A DNA stretch of 64,000 nucleotides from Oceanobacillus limi (lineage in GTDB: Bacteria > Bacillota > Bacilli > Bacillales > Amphibacillaceae), in assembly GCF_900111445.1 (NCBI RefSeq), contig NZ_FOHE01000006.1, forward strand, positions 124,001 to 188,000. The letters are read 5' to 3'. Shown piece after piece: positions 42,750-51,344 of the stretch. The translations under genes and the position numbers were made by a program. The notes under the pieces are model-generated. The model saw nothing but the letters and a program-made list of their open reading frames with translations, did not search any database and had not been told where the DNA came from. How positions within the stretch are numbered: position 1 is the stretch's first letter; each line of letters begins with the position of its first letter.

Positions 42750-43391
42750 ATGGCCGATACGCATACGTTCTCTAAGGGGGAGGAAATTGCAAACGCAATA
42801 ACACATGGTATTGGCGCTGTTTTAAGTCTTGCTGGATTAGTTATATTAATCGTTTTTTCTTCCATACATGGATCCCCTTGGCATATCATAAGTTTTACGA
42901 TATTTGGTGCAACGATGTTCATTCTATATATGTCTTCAACACTGGTACACGCACTGCCACCTGGCAAAGTAAAGGATTTATTTGAGATATTTGATCATTC
43001 TTCCATCTATTTTTTTATTGCTGGTACATATACACCATTTACCTTTATCGTCATTCAGGGGGCACTTGGATGGACTATGTTTGGAATTGTTTGGGGCCTA
43101 GCAATAGCTGGAACAGTGTTTAAATCATTTTTTGTAAAAAAATATTTATTTACCTCAACTATTTTATATGTCGTTATGGGCTGGATGATTGTGATCGGAT
43201 GGTATCGAATTATTGATAATCTAAGCTTCAATGGGGTGGTTTTACTCGTAGTTGGTGGTTTATGTTATACGATTGGCGCTGTTTTCTATGTTTGGAGAGG
43301 ATTTAAATATCATCACATGGTGTGGCATCTTTTTGTCATTGCAGGGTCAACGGCACATTTTTTCTGTGTGCTATTTTATTTGTTACCATAA
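42750..43391 (+). CDS. Hemolysin III / PAQR family membrane protein (YplQ-like)
   Basis: A 213-residue, seven-span protein. The family motifs are EEIANAITHGIGAVLSLAG, then DHSSIYFFIAGTYTPF and the final WHLFVIAGSTAHFF, which supply the conserved S, H and D metal-site residues of PAQR proteins. Hemolysin III proteins are common in Bacillus and mostly not proven to be toxins. Three ATGs occur in a row; 42750 has the best distance from AGGAGG. Confidence 0.9.
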   Translation: MADTHTFSKGEEIANAITHGIGAVLSLAGLVILIVFSSIHGSPWHIISFTIFGATMFILYMSSTLVHALPPGKVKDLFEIFDHSSIYFFIAGTYTPFTFIVIQGALGWTMFGIVWGLAIAGTVFKSFFVKKYLFTSTILYVVMGWMIVIGWYRIIDNLSFNGVVLLVVGGLCYTIGAVFYVWRGFKYHHMVWHLFVIAGSTAHFFCVLFYLLP

Positions 43392-43443
43392 TAAGGAAGG
43401 GTTACAATAGGGATATAATAGATGAATGAAGGAGTTGTACAGG

Positions 43444-43917
43444 TTGTATCGAACAAAAGAGGATTTCTTAAACGATTGGACAAATGCTTCTCGTGGTACG
43501 CTTCAAGTACTTGAGGTACTCACAGATGATACCTTAAATCAAGCTATCGTGGAAGATCATAGTACATTAGGTTGGCTAGGATGGCATTTAGCTACAAGTC
43601 CAGTATTTTTTGCGGGACAAGTTGGGCTTTCTGTAACACCAGCAAAAGGTGAAAGTGTACCAACAAAAGCAACAGAAATTGTGGAAGCTTATCAAAAAAT
43701 TTCAGATGAGTTAAAACGAGAAGTAGAAAAAACGCTAACAGATGAGAAAATGATTGAGACTGTAGAGAGTTTCGGTAAGCAAACACCAAGGGGAGCGTTA
43801 TTAAGAGTATTAATTGACCATCAAACACACCATCGTGGTCAGATGACCGTTCTACTTCGACAAGCAGGTCTACCTGTCCCAGGGGTTATGGGACCAACGA
43901 AAGAGGATCAAAAATAA
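43444..43917 (+). CDS. dinB: DinB family protein
   Basis: A 157-residue four-helix protein of the DinB/YfiT fold, close to B. subtilis DinB in length and ending (DHQTHHRGQMTVLLRQAGLP, VPGVMGPTKE). The metal-binding histidines are in GWHLAT and HQTHHRGQ. TTG at 43444 gives MYRTKEDFLNDW, like the B. subtilis protein, with GAAGGAG 10 bases upstream. DinB of Bacillus is damage-inducible; related proteins are thiol-dependent transferases. No LexA box was recognised upstream. Confidence 0.87.
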   Translation: MYRTKEDFLNDWTNASRGTLQVLEVLTDDTLNQAIVEDHSTLGWLGWHLATSPVFFAGQVGLSVTPAKGESVPTKATEIVEAYQKISDELKREVEKTLTDEKMIETVESFGKQTPRGALLRVLIDHQTHHRGQMTVLLRQAGLPVPGVMGPTKEDQK

Positions 43918-43928
43918 ATATCGATTTC

Positions 43929-43978
43929 AAAAGCACATGTTTTTTTATCAAATGACAAGAATCATGTGCTTTTTATAT
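43929..43978 (+). terminator. Rho-independent terminator
   Basis: AAAGCACATG (43930) pairs with CATGTGCTTT (43963), followed by a T-rich stretch. Confidence 0.82.
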
Positions 43979-44092
43979 TATCCAAAAATAACTAAATGAA
44001 GTCCGAGGGGAGTGTAGAGGCTTTCGTTTCAGCTTTCAGCTGTCGCAAATGAAATCTATCAAAAGATATTTTTAAACGAAAGGAGGATCAGA

Positions 44093-44401
44093 ATGCCGTT
44101 AGAGCAAGGAGTAATCGAATTAATAATTGTTGGAGTTTCTATTTTTATAGGTATTTCAGTAGTATTCACCCTCTATCTATGGATAAAGAACCGAAATCTT
44201 AGGACTGGATATTTGTTTGTATTACTCCATTTTGTTATTTTCTCTTTTTCGATATATTTTCTCATAAAAGCAATTTCGTTTGATTACATGCATCCGATGG
44301 CTTCAGAGGAGATTTCATTGGAAATAGGGATCTCTGGAGTGCTTTGGGCAGGCAGTATTGTTTGTTTAATTTATGGGATAATGCAGCTGTCGAAAAGGTA
44401 G
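44093..44401 (+). CDS. Hypothetical three-span membrane protein
   Basis: A 102-residue membrane protein with spans at about residues 7-30, 39-60 and 76-97. RBS GAAAGGAGG. Not recognised. It stands alone ahead of a flotillin remnant. Confidence 0.7.
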   Translation: MPLEQGVIELIIVGVSIFIGISVVFTLYLWIKNRNLRTGYLFVLLHFVIFSFSIYFLIKAISFDYMHPMASEEISLEIGISGVLWAGSIVCLIYGIMQLSKR

Positions 44402-44626
44402 ATCCATAAGGGACAATCACTTTGTATGTTATTGCTATTTTTCTATTGATCAATTGACATGGTTATGGGTTCCTTTGGGCTAAAAGTAAATTGAAGAACT
44501 TTTAATTTTTCAAGCAACATTTCCTGCGAAGTTCTTAGATCCGTTTCCATTTAATACGTTCGTAGTAGGGGGCAATTGTGTATTCAACGCAAATCACCCG
44601 AATATATACGTGGAGAGGGAGTGGAT

Positions 44627-44977
44627 TTGTACGTGCTACAAGATGCTTTTCTTTTTGTAACTTTCATTGTCATCGGTGCCATTGTGCTTGTGGTGGGACT
44701 TATTACCCTAATTATTTTCAGGTTCCGATACAAAACTGCTAGTTCGAATGAAGCGCTTATTGTTACAGGACCGAATTTAGGTGATCCAGAGAAAGAGAAA
44801 AATGTTTTCCAAGATGACAATGGCCGATAAGTTAAGATTATTCGTGGTGGTGGCTATCGCTTACGAATGTTTCAAACATCAACCCCAATCGATTTAACAT
44901 CTTTCCAGTTACAAGTTGACTCGGATAAAGCATATATGAAGGAAGGGATTCATTTCCTTTTGTATGCTGTAAAGTAG
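44627..44977 (+). pseudogene. Flotillin (FloT) remnant
   Basis: The frame begins with TTG (RBS GGAGAGGGA): MYVLQDAFLFVTFIVIGAIV, a membrane anchor, then YKTASSNEALIVTGPNLGD, which is the start of the flotillin SPFH domain. It is cut by a TAA at 44828, but the same frame goes on with VKIIRGGGYRLRMFQTSTPI and DLTSFQLQVDSDKAYM, matching the next part of FloT/YuaG, then ends after about 50 more codons. A full flotillin has about 500 residues, so this is a nonsense-mutated and 3'-truncated relic. Flotillins organise membrane microdomains; a working copy may lie elsewhere. Confidence 0.85.
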
Positions 44978-45050
44978 TAATTCAATTCCATACTAGTACT
45001 TTGCAACAAAATGTTATAGTAGAGGAAAGCGATTTAGGGAGGAAATTGAA

Positions 45051-46076
45051 ATGATAAAAGTTGGCATTATTGGTGGAGGATTTGGATTGAAAGTCCAAGC
45101 ACCTATTATTGATTCACACCCAGATATGACTGTTACTGCGGTTAGTACAGTAAATCGTCATCAACTACCTGAAGAAATGGATTGTTTAAAGCATACACCT
45201 ATTCATTATAAAAATTGGCAGGAAATGGTTACCCGTGAAAAAGTTGAATTACTGTTTGTTAGTTCCATGCCAATTCACCATTTTAAGATGGTAAAATACG
45301 CCATTGAAAATGGAGTGAAACATATTGTCTGTGAAAAGCCTTTTACAACAACTAGTGATGAATCGAGAGAATTACTTCATTTAGCTGAAACGTATGATGC
45401 AAAGGTATTTTTAGATTTTGAATGGCGTTATGTACCTGGACGACAAAAGATGAAAAAATTGCTTTTGGACCAATACGTTGGGGATATATTACATATGGAG
45501 TACCATGTATCAAATGCCCAGTACCAAAAAATGCTATCTAATCAGAGAGGTTGGTTAGGGGAGAAAGAAAAATTTGGTGGCATGCTAGGTGCTTTAGGAT
45601 CTCATATGATTGACTGCTTACGATGGTTGTCAGGTGAGGTTAAAGTGGTAAATGGAATGGTCCATACGCATGTTCCAGAAGGTGCAGGAGAAGTAAGAGA
45701 TGCTGATGATTCGTTTTTTATACACGGAGTAACAATAGACAATGCTACCTTTTCGCTACAGCTTGTTACAGGGGTTAATCATGGTTTTGGATCAAGCTTA
45801 AAAGTATTCGGCACACAAGGTACGGTAGCCTTAATCAATGATAAACAGCTGGCAGCAGGAAAAGCGAATGAGAAAATGATGGAAAGCATTGAAGAATATG
45901 AAAAGGAAATCCCTAGTCATTTATCGGAACGAACAAAATCCTATTTTCCAGCATTTTATACATATGTAACAAGGCTATATGATTATCTAGTAAATGGAAA
46001 TGAAGACCCTGATCTAGCTACAATCGAAGATGGACACAGAAGTCAAGAAATTATTGATACGATACTAGAATCATAG
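45051..46076 (+). CDS. Gfo/Idh/MocA family oxidoreductase
   Basis: A 341-residue NAD(P)-dependent sugar or cyclitol dehydrogenase-like protein. The N-terminal dinucleotide fold is VGIIGGGFGLKVQAPI, and the family lysine is in HIVCEKPFTTT; the catalytic-region histidine lies in GALGSHMIDCLRWL. RBS GGGAGG. Lone gene; substrate unknown. Confidence 0.9.
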   Translation: MIKVGIIGGGFGLKVQAPIIDSHPDMTVTAVSTVNRHQLPEEMDCLKHTPIHYKNWQEMVTREKVELLFVSSMPIHHFKMVKYAIENGVKHIVCEKPFTTTSDESRELLHLAETYDAKVFLDFEWRYVPGRQKMKKLLLDQYVGDILHMEYHVSNAQYQKMLSNQRGWLGEKEKFGGMLGALGSHMIDCLRWLSGEVKVVNGMVHTHVPEGAGEVRDADDSFFIHGVTIDNATFSLQLVTGVNHGFGSSLKVFGTQGTVALINDKQLAAGKANEKMMESIEEYEKEIPSHLSERTKSYFPAFYTYVTRLYDYLVNGNEDPDLATIEDGHRSQEIIDTILES

Positions 46077-46103
46077 AATATTTCTCTGTAAAGGGGGAGG
46101 GCA

Positions 46104-46703
46104 ATGGAGAATTGGCTTACTGATATTATGAATGAATTTGGGTACATCGGAATTACGGCTCTCATTGCGTTTGAAAATATATTCCCTCCCATTCCTTCTG
46201 AAGTTATATTGACATTCGGTGGGTTTTTAACCACTAGTACGAGCTTAAGTATTTTTGGAGTGATTGCAGCGTCTACTGCTGGTTCTGTTGTTGGTGCGAT
46301 CGTTTTATATATAATTGGCCTGCAATTGGATGTAAGCCGGTTAGAAAAAGTTATTGATCGATGGGGACGTTACTTACGAATTACGAAAGATGATCTTTAC
46401 CGTGCAGATGCATGGTTTGATAAATATGGGGTCTGGACCGTTTTCTTTTGCCGATTTGTTCCATTGATTCGTAGCCTGATTTCGGTACCAGCTGGAATGT
46501 CTAATATGAATGTTGGTTTATTTCTTCTCTTTACTTCATTGGGGACAATTATTTGGAATAGTGTTCTGGTTATATTGGGTGCTTCTGTAGGGGAATCTTG
46601 GGAAGTTATTATAGAATACATGGAAGTTTATTCCAAAGTGATTTACGTGGGATTGATCGTTCTAACAGTTTTCTTACTTTATATCTTGTTGAAACGCAAG
46701 TGA
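46104..46703 (+). CDS. DedA family membrane protein (YngC-like)
   Basis: A 199-residue DedA protein. The two family motifs are FENIFPPIPSEVILTFGG and FFCRFVPLIRSLISVPAG. DedA proteins are membrane proteins linked to lipid flipping (undecaprenyl phosphate or phosphatidylethanolamine) and membrane potential. RBS AAGGGGGAGG. 27 bases after the oxidoreductase gene, so possibly cotranscribed. Confidence 0.9.
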   Translation: MENWLTDIMNEFGYIGITALIAFENIFPPIPSEVILTFGGFLTTSTSLSIFGVIAASTAGSVVGAIVLYIIGLQLDVSRLEKVIDRWGRYLRITKDDLYRADAWFDKYGVWTVFFCRFVPLIRSLISVPAGMSNMNVGLFLLFTSLGTIIWNSVLVILGASVGESWEVIIEYMEVYSKVIYVGLIVLTVFLLYILLKRK

Positions 46704-46842
46704 AGGGAAGGAATCATCTCATTGATTGAAAATTAATTTAATCCAATTTTGCTGTAAGGGGCGATTGGTTAAATTTAGATATAAAAAAGAAAGGTATTGA
46801 TTATTAGATTCAAATAAAGCAATGAAGAAATGAGGGGTTACA

Positions 46843-47403
46843 TTGAAGCGGAGTTTCTTAGATCAATTTTACACCGTGGATCCAGTTTCTGGTGACTATA
46901 TCATTGAAATTGCCTTGAAGGAGTACGATGATATTTTTAACACTTGGGATTCCTCTATCTATAATATTCGAGATTTAGATGGGAGTCTTAAGTCATTTTT
47001 GGAGGATTGTTCATACGATATTGCACCTAGAAAAAATATTGTTTTACGATTCAATATGCAGAATCAAACCAGAAATCCATTGATGGAAAAAAAGATTGAG
47101 ACAGGAATTCGCAATTATTTTAATTATTGCCTACATTTGACGAGGAACAAGTTTTCAATCAAGCGAAAGAAAACGGCGCTTTATATACTGGTTTCCTTCT
47201 TATTCACAGTACCTTCCGTTTATTTTCAAGCAATAAATGATCACGACGTCGTATCTGAACTAGTATTACTAAGCTTAACTGTTGGTGGATGGGTATTTCT
47301 TTGGGAAGCATTTTATCAACTGTTCATTCAAAGTAGTGATTTGTCTAAGAAAAAGAAGCAATATAGACGGATAGTAAATTCACCAATTCTATTTCATTAT
47401 TAA
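46843..47403 (+). CDS. Hypothetical membrane protein
   Basis: A 186-residue protein not recognised. The first 110 residues are soluble, FLDQFYTVDPVSGDYIIEIA and later RKNIVLRFNMQNQTRNPLME; two spans lie at about 108-127 and 135-155, and a basic tail follows. TTG start with TGAGGGG upstream. Lone gene. Confidence 0.65.
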   Translation: MKRSFLDQFYTVDPVSGDYIIEIALKEYDDIFNTWDSSIYNIRDLDGSLKSFLEDCSYDIAPRKNIVLRFNMQNQTRNPLMEKKIETGIRNYFNYCLHLTRNKFSIKRKKTALYILVSFLFTVPSVYFQAINDHDVVSELVLLSLTVGGWVFLWEAFYQLFIQSSDLSKKKKQYRRIVNSPILFHY

Positions 47404-47405
47404 TT

Positions 47406-47436
47406 AAAGGCTTCCAGCACTTTGTTGGAAGCCTTA
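47406..47436. terminator. Bidirectional terminator
   Basis: AAGGCTTCCA pairs with TGGAAGCCTT between convergent genes. Confidence 0.8.
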
Positions 47437-47784
47437 GTCATTGTATTCAAATTCTGTAACTTGATCTTCTTCTCCGGTACTATAGCTTAGGTAATTATAA
47501 TTAGAGGTCGGAACTCGTTTCACAACTATTCCATTTTCATCTTCGTAAATCTCATATTCTCGATAAGTTTCTATAATTTCCCTATTTTTTTCAATCGTTT
47601 CTTCTAAGACATATTGTGTAGAAGAGGGGAGTGTTGGTTCTTCCATCGTAACACTAACACTTTCTGTTTCATCATTTAGTATATAATGATTGGATTTACG
47701 GTCATCCATAACCGTTTGCGCTTCTAAGAAACCAACTAGAACAAATACCCCCAGTAATCCGAGGATTGAAAAAATTACCCGCAT
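47434..47784 (-). CDS. Hypothetical exported or anchored protein
   Basis: A 116-residue protein with an N-terminal span, MRVIFSILGLLGVFVLVGFL, then an acidic soluble part. RBS AAAGGGGTT. Not recognised. ATG at 47784 is preferred; a longer frame reaching 47928 would translate the palindromic repeat. Confidence 0.6.
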   Translation of the reverse strand: MRVIFSILGLLGVFVLVGFLEAQTVMDDRKSNHYILNDETESVSVTMEEPTLPSSTQYVLEETIEKNREIIETYREYEIYEDENGIVVKRVPTSNYNYLSYSTGEEDQVTEFEYND

Positions 47785-47846
47785 GTAAATAACCCCTTTC
47801 TCATACTCGCATAGTAATATATATGCATGTACACCTAAAAAAAGAA

Positions 47847-47887
47847 GGTGCCAGGCACTTGTCGAGTTTCGACAAGTGCCTGGCACC
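47847..47887. repeat. Palindromic repeat, full copy 9
   Basis: A full copy 4 bases after the ykpA stop codon. On the minus strand it is followed by TTCTTTTTTT, so it fits a terminator for ykpA. Confidence 0.92.
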
Positions 47888-47891
47888 GGTT

Positions 47892-49448
47892 TTAAAATGC
47901 TTTGGTAGTCCAGTTTTCGCAGTTCCATTTGTTTGTAATAATTTCTTCGTAAAATTCCGGTTCGTGAGAGATGAGGAGTAAGCTTCCTTTGTATTCCTTA
48001 AGAGCTTGTTTCAGTTCGTCTTTTGCGTCTTGGTCCAAATGATTTGTTGGTTCATCGAGTACCAGTAAATTTGTCTCTTTATTTATAAGCTTGCATAAGC
48101 GAACCTTTGCCTTTTCCCCACCGCTTAGCACCTGTACTTTACTTTCAATGTGTTTGGTGGTTAGTCCACATTTTGCCAAAGAAGCTCGAACCTCATATTG
48201 TGTGATATGCGGGAATTCGTCCCAAACTTCTTCTATACAGGTGTTTTGGTTATCAACCTTAATCTCTTGTTCAAAATAACCGATATGCAAATGTTCACCA
48301 CGTTCAACTTGGCCAGAAATAGCAGGAATTTCTCCTAGAATACTCCGAAGTAATGTTGTCTTACCAATTCCATTAGCACCATAAAGAGCTATTTTTTGCC
48401 CGCGTTCCATTGTTAGATTTAATGGCTTTGAAAGAGGTTCATCATATCCGATAACAAGGTCCCTTGTTTCGAATAAATATTTACTAGGAGTTCGGGCAGG
48501 TTGGAAACGAAATTCCGGCTTTGGTTTTTCAGCATCGAGCTCAATGATGTCCATTTTATCCAGCTTTTTTTGGCGAGACATGGCCATTTTGCTAGTTGCA
48601 GCATTCGCTTTATTTCGTGCAACAAAGTCCTTTAAGTTGGCAATTTCTTTTTGTTGTTTCTTATAGGCTGCCTCTAATTGTTGTTTTTTCATCTCATATA
48701 CCCTTACAAACTCATCATAATCACCTGGATAGCGTGTTAGTTCTTGATTTTCCATATGATAAATTAAATTTACAACACTGTTTAAAAATGGAATATCATG
48801 TGAAATTAAAATAAAGGCATGCTCGTATTCCAGTAAATAATTTCGTAACCATTCAATATGCTCGACATCTAGATAATTCGTTGGCTCATCCAATAGCAAT
48901 ATATCCGGCTTTTCTAACAATAGTTTTGCGAGTAATACTTTCGTCCGCTGACCACCACTTAAATCATTGACATCTTTTTCCAAACCAAAGTCATCTAACC
49001 CAAGTCCGTTGGCGATCTCTTCCACTTTAGCATCGATTGTGTAAAAATCGTTGTTTGTTAGGGAATCTTGCATCCGCCCAGTTTCTTCAAGCAACTGTTC
49101 AAGTTCTTCTGGTTCCACTTCTCCCATTTTAGCAAAGAGTTGATTCATTTCTTCTTCCATATCATATAAATATTGAAATGCTGTTCGTAATACATCTCGG
49201 ATCGTCATTCCTTGTTTCAACACGGCATGCTGATCCAAATAACCAACACGTGTATGTTTTGACCAAGTTATATTTCCTGCGTCAGGCTCTAACTTTCCAG
49301 TAATTATATTCATGAATGTAGACTTACCTTCACCATTGGCACCAATAAGCCCAATATGTTCTCCTTGTAGTAATCGAAAAGACACGCTTTCGAAAATCGC
49401 ACGATCTCCAAAACCGTGGCTAAGATTTTTTACCGTTAGTAAACTCAT
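47892..49448 (-). CDS. ykpA: ABC-F ATPase (YkpA type)
   Basis: A 518-residue protein with two ATP-binding cassettes and no membrane part. Walker A motifs are GANGEGKST and GANGIGKTT, signature motifs LSGGQRTK and LSGGEKAK, and Walker B ends in LLLDEPTNYLD and LVLDEPTNHLD. The linker helices carry the basic segment NKANAATSKMAMSRQKKLDK. Sequence order fits YkpA/YbiT, an ABC-F translation factor acting on the ribosome. Antibiotic-resistance ABC-F proteins differ in the linker. Confidence 0.92.
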   Translation of the reverse strand: MSLLTVKNLSHGFGDRAIFESVSFRLLQGEHIGLIGANGEGKSTFMNIITGKLEPDAGNITWSKHTRVGYLDQHAVLKQGMTIRDVLRTAFQYLYDMEEEMNQLFAKMGEVEPEELEQLLEETGRMQDSLTNNDFYTIDAKVEEIANGLGLDDFGLEKDVNDLSGGQRTKVLLAKLLLEKPDILLLDEPTNYLDVEHIEWLRNYLLEYEHAFILISHDIPFLNSVVNLIYHMENQELTRYPGDYDEFVRVYEMKKQQLEAAYKKQQKEIANLKDFVARNKANAATSKMAMSRQKKLDKMDIIELDAEKPKPEFRFQPARTPSKYLFETRDLVIGYDEPLSKPLNLTMERGQKIALYGANGIGKTTLLRSILGEIPAISGQVERGEHLHIGYFEQEIKVDNQNTCIEEVWDEFPHITQYEVRASLAKCGLTTKHIESKVQVLSGGEKAKVRLCKLINKETNLLVLDEPTNHLDQDAKDELKQALKEYKGSLLLISHEPEFYEEIITNKWNCENWTTKAF

Positions 49449-49529
49449 ATTAATACACCTATTCCTTCCAAATTACGCTTCTGTACATTATATATGTCAT
49501 TTATAAAAAACGATAGGGGAATCCTTTAA

Positions 49530-49567
49530 AATTAAAAAGGGAAGCCAAATTATCAGGCTTCCCTTTT
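49530..49567 (-). terminator. Terminator of the S1-domain gene
   Basis: AAAAGGGAAGCC (49535) pairs with GGCTTCCCTTTT (49556); on the minus strand TTTTTAATTTT follows. Confidence 0.88.
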
Positions 49568-49597
49568 GTATATAATGAAGTGGAAATAAGGGCGTAA

Positions 49598-50044
49598 TTA
49601 TCCGCGTCTGCCGCCTCTACCGCCTCTTTTTCCTTCTGTATTACGTTTAAGTGTAGATAAATTTTCTTCACTATTCTTTAAAAACTTCGCCATTTTATCT
49701 TCAAAACTTTCCTTCGGTTGGAATTTTCCTTTCGAACGAAAGTCGTTAGAGCGTTTTCCACCTTTATACGATGACGATGGACGTTTATCATATGAATTTG
49801 TTTCTTTTGGCTTATCGATTGCTTTTTTAATAGAGAGCGCAATTTTACCGTCTTTTTCACTAATAATCTTTACTTCCGTTTGATCTCCTACTGTAAGATG
49901 ATCATTTACGTCTTTAACATAGCTGTCGGCAACTTCACTAATGTGAACAAGACCTGTTTCTCCGCTAGGAAGCTCTACGAATGCTCCAAAATTAGTAATA
50001 CCTGTTACTTTACCTTTTACTTTACTGCCTATTTCGATTGACAA
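49598..50044 (-). CDS. yabR: S1 domain RNA-binding protein (YabR type)
   Basis: A 148-residue protein with one S1 domain (residues 1-75), GSKVKGKVTGITNFGAFVEL then GLVHISEVADSYVKDV, followed by a basic linker and the YabR-like end FEDKMAKFLKNSEENLSTLK and RGGRGGRRG. It is a ribosome-associated RNA-binding protein in Bacillus. The start is TTG with GAGGGGGAAC upstream. The linker is longer than in B. subtilis YabR. Confidence 0.88.
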   Translation of the reverse strand: MSIEIGSKVKGKVTGITNFGAFVELPSGETGLVHISEVADSYVKDVNDHLTVGDQTEVKIISEKDGKIALSIKKAIDKPKETNSYDKRPSSSYKGGKRSNDFRSKGKFQPKESFEDKMAKFLKNSEENLSTLKRNTEGKRGGRGGRRG

Positions 50045-50356
50045 AAAAGTTCCCCCTCAATAATTTTAAGAACAACTTATTATAACAAATTCACACAAAA
50101 TTTCAATCAGTGATTATTTCCTTTTCTTTTTTCTTACTTTCGATTGCCATAAAAAGGGCTTATCGTTTCTTATTTCTCTAAGCTATGAAGCTCAATTACT
50201 GTTACAAATTCTGCAATTTGTGATACTAATTTCATGACTTGCTTACATATTCTAAAGCACAAGTTAAAAATAGCACCTAGTATTAATACTTGGTATTACA
50301 AATAAATAATGATATTATCATAAATAATAAGAAGGCTGGAGAGGAGTGTTGGTGTA
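50045..50356. other. Intergenic region between yabR and degV genes
   Basis: 312 bases between divergent genes. It holds the degV promoter with an overlapping inverted repeat, described separately. Nothing else was recognised. Confidence 0.5.
50279..50318 (+). promoter_or_regulatory. degV promoter overlapped by inverted repeats
   Basis: TTGGTA (50290-50295) and TATTAT (50313-50318) are 17 bases apart. The -35 lies inside an inverted repeat TAATAC-TTG-GTATTA (50284-50298), and AGTATTAATACT (50279-50290) is a second palindrome over the same bases. The arrangement is like a FapR-type site, but this is inference. Confidence 0.55.
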
Positions 50357-51214
50357 TTGAAAAAAAAGAAAATTGCATTCGTAACGGATAGTACGGCTTA
50401 TTTATCGAACCGGTTGCGTAATCATCCCGATGTATATGTGGTCCCAATAGTGGTTATATCAGAAGGGAATGAATATGAGGATGGGGTGGATCTAACGTCA
50501 GATCAGTTATATGAAATGATTCGAAGTAATAGGGAGGTACCCAAGACATCTCAACCAAATGTAAACCAATTTACAGCCTTGTATAAACAGCTGAGCGAAG
50601 AGTATGAGTCGGCAATAGCTATTCACGTCTCTAGTCAATTAAGTGGAACGATTCGAAGCTCGGAGGCTGGGAAACAGGAAGCGAAATTTGAGGTGGAAGT
50701 AATTGATTCCAACTCGTTATCCTTCGCCATTACAACGCTCATGGAAAAAGGACTAGAATTGGCTGAACAAGGTATGGAAGTACAGCAAATCCGTGTTGAA
50801 CTACAGAGGGATGTTCCTAAATCTAGAAATTTAGTTTTATTAGGGAGTTTAGAACAGTTGTATAAAGGTGGAAGAATGTCTGGAGCTCAATTTCTATTGG
50901 GAAACTTACTACAAATCAAGCCGATATTATCCATCAATTCAGATGGAGAACTAGGATTACTTGAACGGGTTCGCTCAGAGAAAAAAGCTTTAAGTAAAGT
51001 CATTAATCTATTTAGACAATCCTACGATCAATCTAAGATTGAAAAGGTAGGAATTATGCATGGAAATGAACCTACCAAGGCAATGAAAGTAAAGGACTTA
51101 ATTGAAAATGAAATCCCTGGACTTAATATAGTAATTGGTGAAATTAGCTCATCATTAGCTGTCCATGCCGGAGAAGGAACATTGGGAATCTTTTGGACTG
51201 AAGAATCAGAATAG
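50357..51214 (+). CDS. DegV family fatty acid-binding protein
   Basis: A 285-residue two-domain DegV protein. The markers are KIAFVTDSTAYLS at the N-terminus, SQPNVNQFTALYKQL, HVSSQLSGTIRSSEAG and GSLEQLYKGGRMSG. DegV/FakB proteins bind a fatty acid for phosphorylation by FakA, feeding host or medium fatty acids into phospholipid. TTG start with GGAGAGGA upstream. Its stop codon shares its last base with a palindromic repeat that has a T-rich tail. Confidence 0.92.
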   Translation: MKKKKIAFVTDSTAYLSNRLRNHPDVYVVPIVVISEGNEYEDGVDLTSDQLYEMIRSNREVPKTSQPNVNQFTALYKQLSEEYESAIAIHVSSQLSGTIRSSEAGKQEAKFEVEVIDSNSLSFAITTLMEKGLELAEQGMEVQQIRVELQRDVPKSRNLVLLGSLEQLYKGGRMSGAQFLLGNLLQIKPILSINSDGELGLLERVRSEKKALSKVINLFRQSYDQSKIEKVGIMHGNEPTKAMKVKDLIENEIPGLNIVIGEISSSLAVHAGEGTLGIFWTEESE

Positions 51215-51254
51215 GTGCCAGGCACTTGTCGTTATCCGACAAGTGCCTGGCACC
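51214..51254. repeat. Palindromic repeat, full copy 10
   Basis: A full copy that begins on the last base of the degV stop codon. TATATTTTCTTTC follows, a fair terminator tail. Confidence 0.92.
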
Positions 51255-51344
51255 TATATTTTCTTTCAATTCCAAATTTTACAGCGATAAATTGGGGTTT
51301 TATGTTATTCTGTAAAGGAATAGTTTTTTTATGGGGGGTAAGCG

